Assembly: GCA_945868085.1 (NCBI GenBank)
Contig: CAMBKF010000023.1
Location: 1-32,602, forward strand
Origin: an uncultured Oscillibacter sp.
Lineage (GTDB): Bacteria; Bacillota; Clostridia; Oscillospirales; Oscillospiraceae
Length of the DNA: 32,602 nucleotides
Direction of reading: 5' to 3'
Shown: one piece after another, positions 32,451 through 32,602 of the stretch
Position numbering within the stretch: position 1 is the first letter of the stretch
How the letters are laid out: each line of letters starts with the position of its first letter
Made by a program: the position numbers and the translations under genes
The notes under the pieces: generated by a model
The model's input: the letters and a program-made list of their open reading frames with translations, nothing else
What the model was told of the DNA's origin: nothing
Databases searched by the model: none

Positions 32451-32602
32451 ACAAACATCATCTATCATTTCCAAAGTCTGGGGCATGTGCAATCCTCTCC
32501 GCGATGACGGATTATCCTATGGAGATTATCTGGAGCAGCTTACCTATCTGATATTCCTCAAGATGTCGGACGAGTATGCCAAGCCGCCGTATAAGAAAGA
32601 GT
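32443..32602 (+). CDS. hsdM: Type I methyltransferase subunit (HsdM), partial
   Basis: An AGGAGAGCAAC site precedes the ATG, whose first codons overlap the previous stop (ATGTCTGA). The 53 residues visible (SSIISKVWGMCNPLRDDGLSYGDYLEQLTYLIFLKMSDE) are the typical HsdM N-terminal domain that bridges to HsdS. The methyltransferase motifs lie beyond the window. With HsdS it methylates adenine in host sites and protects them from HsdR. Confidence 0.85.
   Translation, partial: MSEQTSSIISKVWGMCNPLRDDGLSYGDYLEQLTYLIFLKMSDEYAKPPYKKE

Overview
The window looks like a GC-rich Clostridia chromosome, most likely an Oscillospiraceae-type gut Firmicute. Reasons: strong AGGAGG-type ribosome sites, TTGACA/TATAAT promoters with 17-bp spacers, a parE-parC pair, a YitT-DUF2179 protein, an rlmB gene, several tRNAs with intrinsic terminators, and serine-recombinase element remnants typical of this group. 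Genus cannot be decided from the sequence alone.

Layout. 1-3.9 kb: partial tRNA-Val, a fabG-type reductase, an S24-peptidase repressor with a double palindromic operator and a divergent promoter, tRNA-Tyr and tRNA-Thr, a two-gene unit with a sigma-region-4 protein, and a YitT membrane protein. 3.9-6.0 kb: a MalY/PatB-like aminotransferase divergent from an XRE regulator. 6.07-12.77 kb: a decayed 6.7-kb mobile island inserted in the loop of a tRNA-Gly-type terminator. It carries a TauE/SafE permease and a TetR-controlled MMPL exporter with a secreted coiled-coil partner, and ends in the C-terminal stump of a large serine recombinase. 12.8-19.5 kb: tRNA-Gly with a duplicated 3' end, a lipoprotein, topoisomerase IV subunits parC and parE, a DnaA-box cluster upstream of parE, and dense families of palindromic interspersed repeats.

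19.5-26.7 kb: ftsH divergent from rlmB; rlmB is followed by a 757-residue membrane protein that has the layout of a P1B-type ATPase but lacks its catalytic motifs; a tiny divergent XRE/41-residue pair; more palindromic repeats; and a pyridoxal kinase. 26.8-32.6 kb: a second accessory region. It starts with the 5' half of a tRNA-Leu gene, then a 66-residue ORF, a complete tRNA-Leu, a decayed serine recombinase, and a type I restriction-modification operon in the order hsdR-hsdS-membrane protein-hsdM; hsdM runs off the end.

How the genes work together. The housekeeping part covers translation (tRNAs, rlmB), chromosome decatenation (parEC) and membrane proteolysis (ftsH). The accessory parts are an efflux island under TetR control and a restriction island with an extra membrane-anchored gene. 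The most novel-looking items are the pump-like pseudoenzyme at 22644-24917, the reconstructable attachment sites of the 6.7-kb island, the variable-arm palindromic repeats, and the non-standard gene inside the hsd operon.
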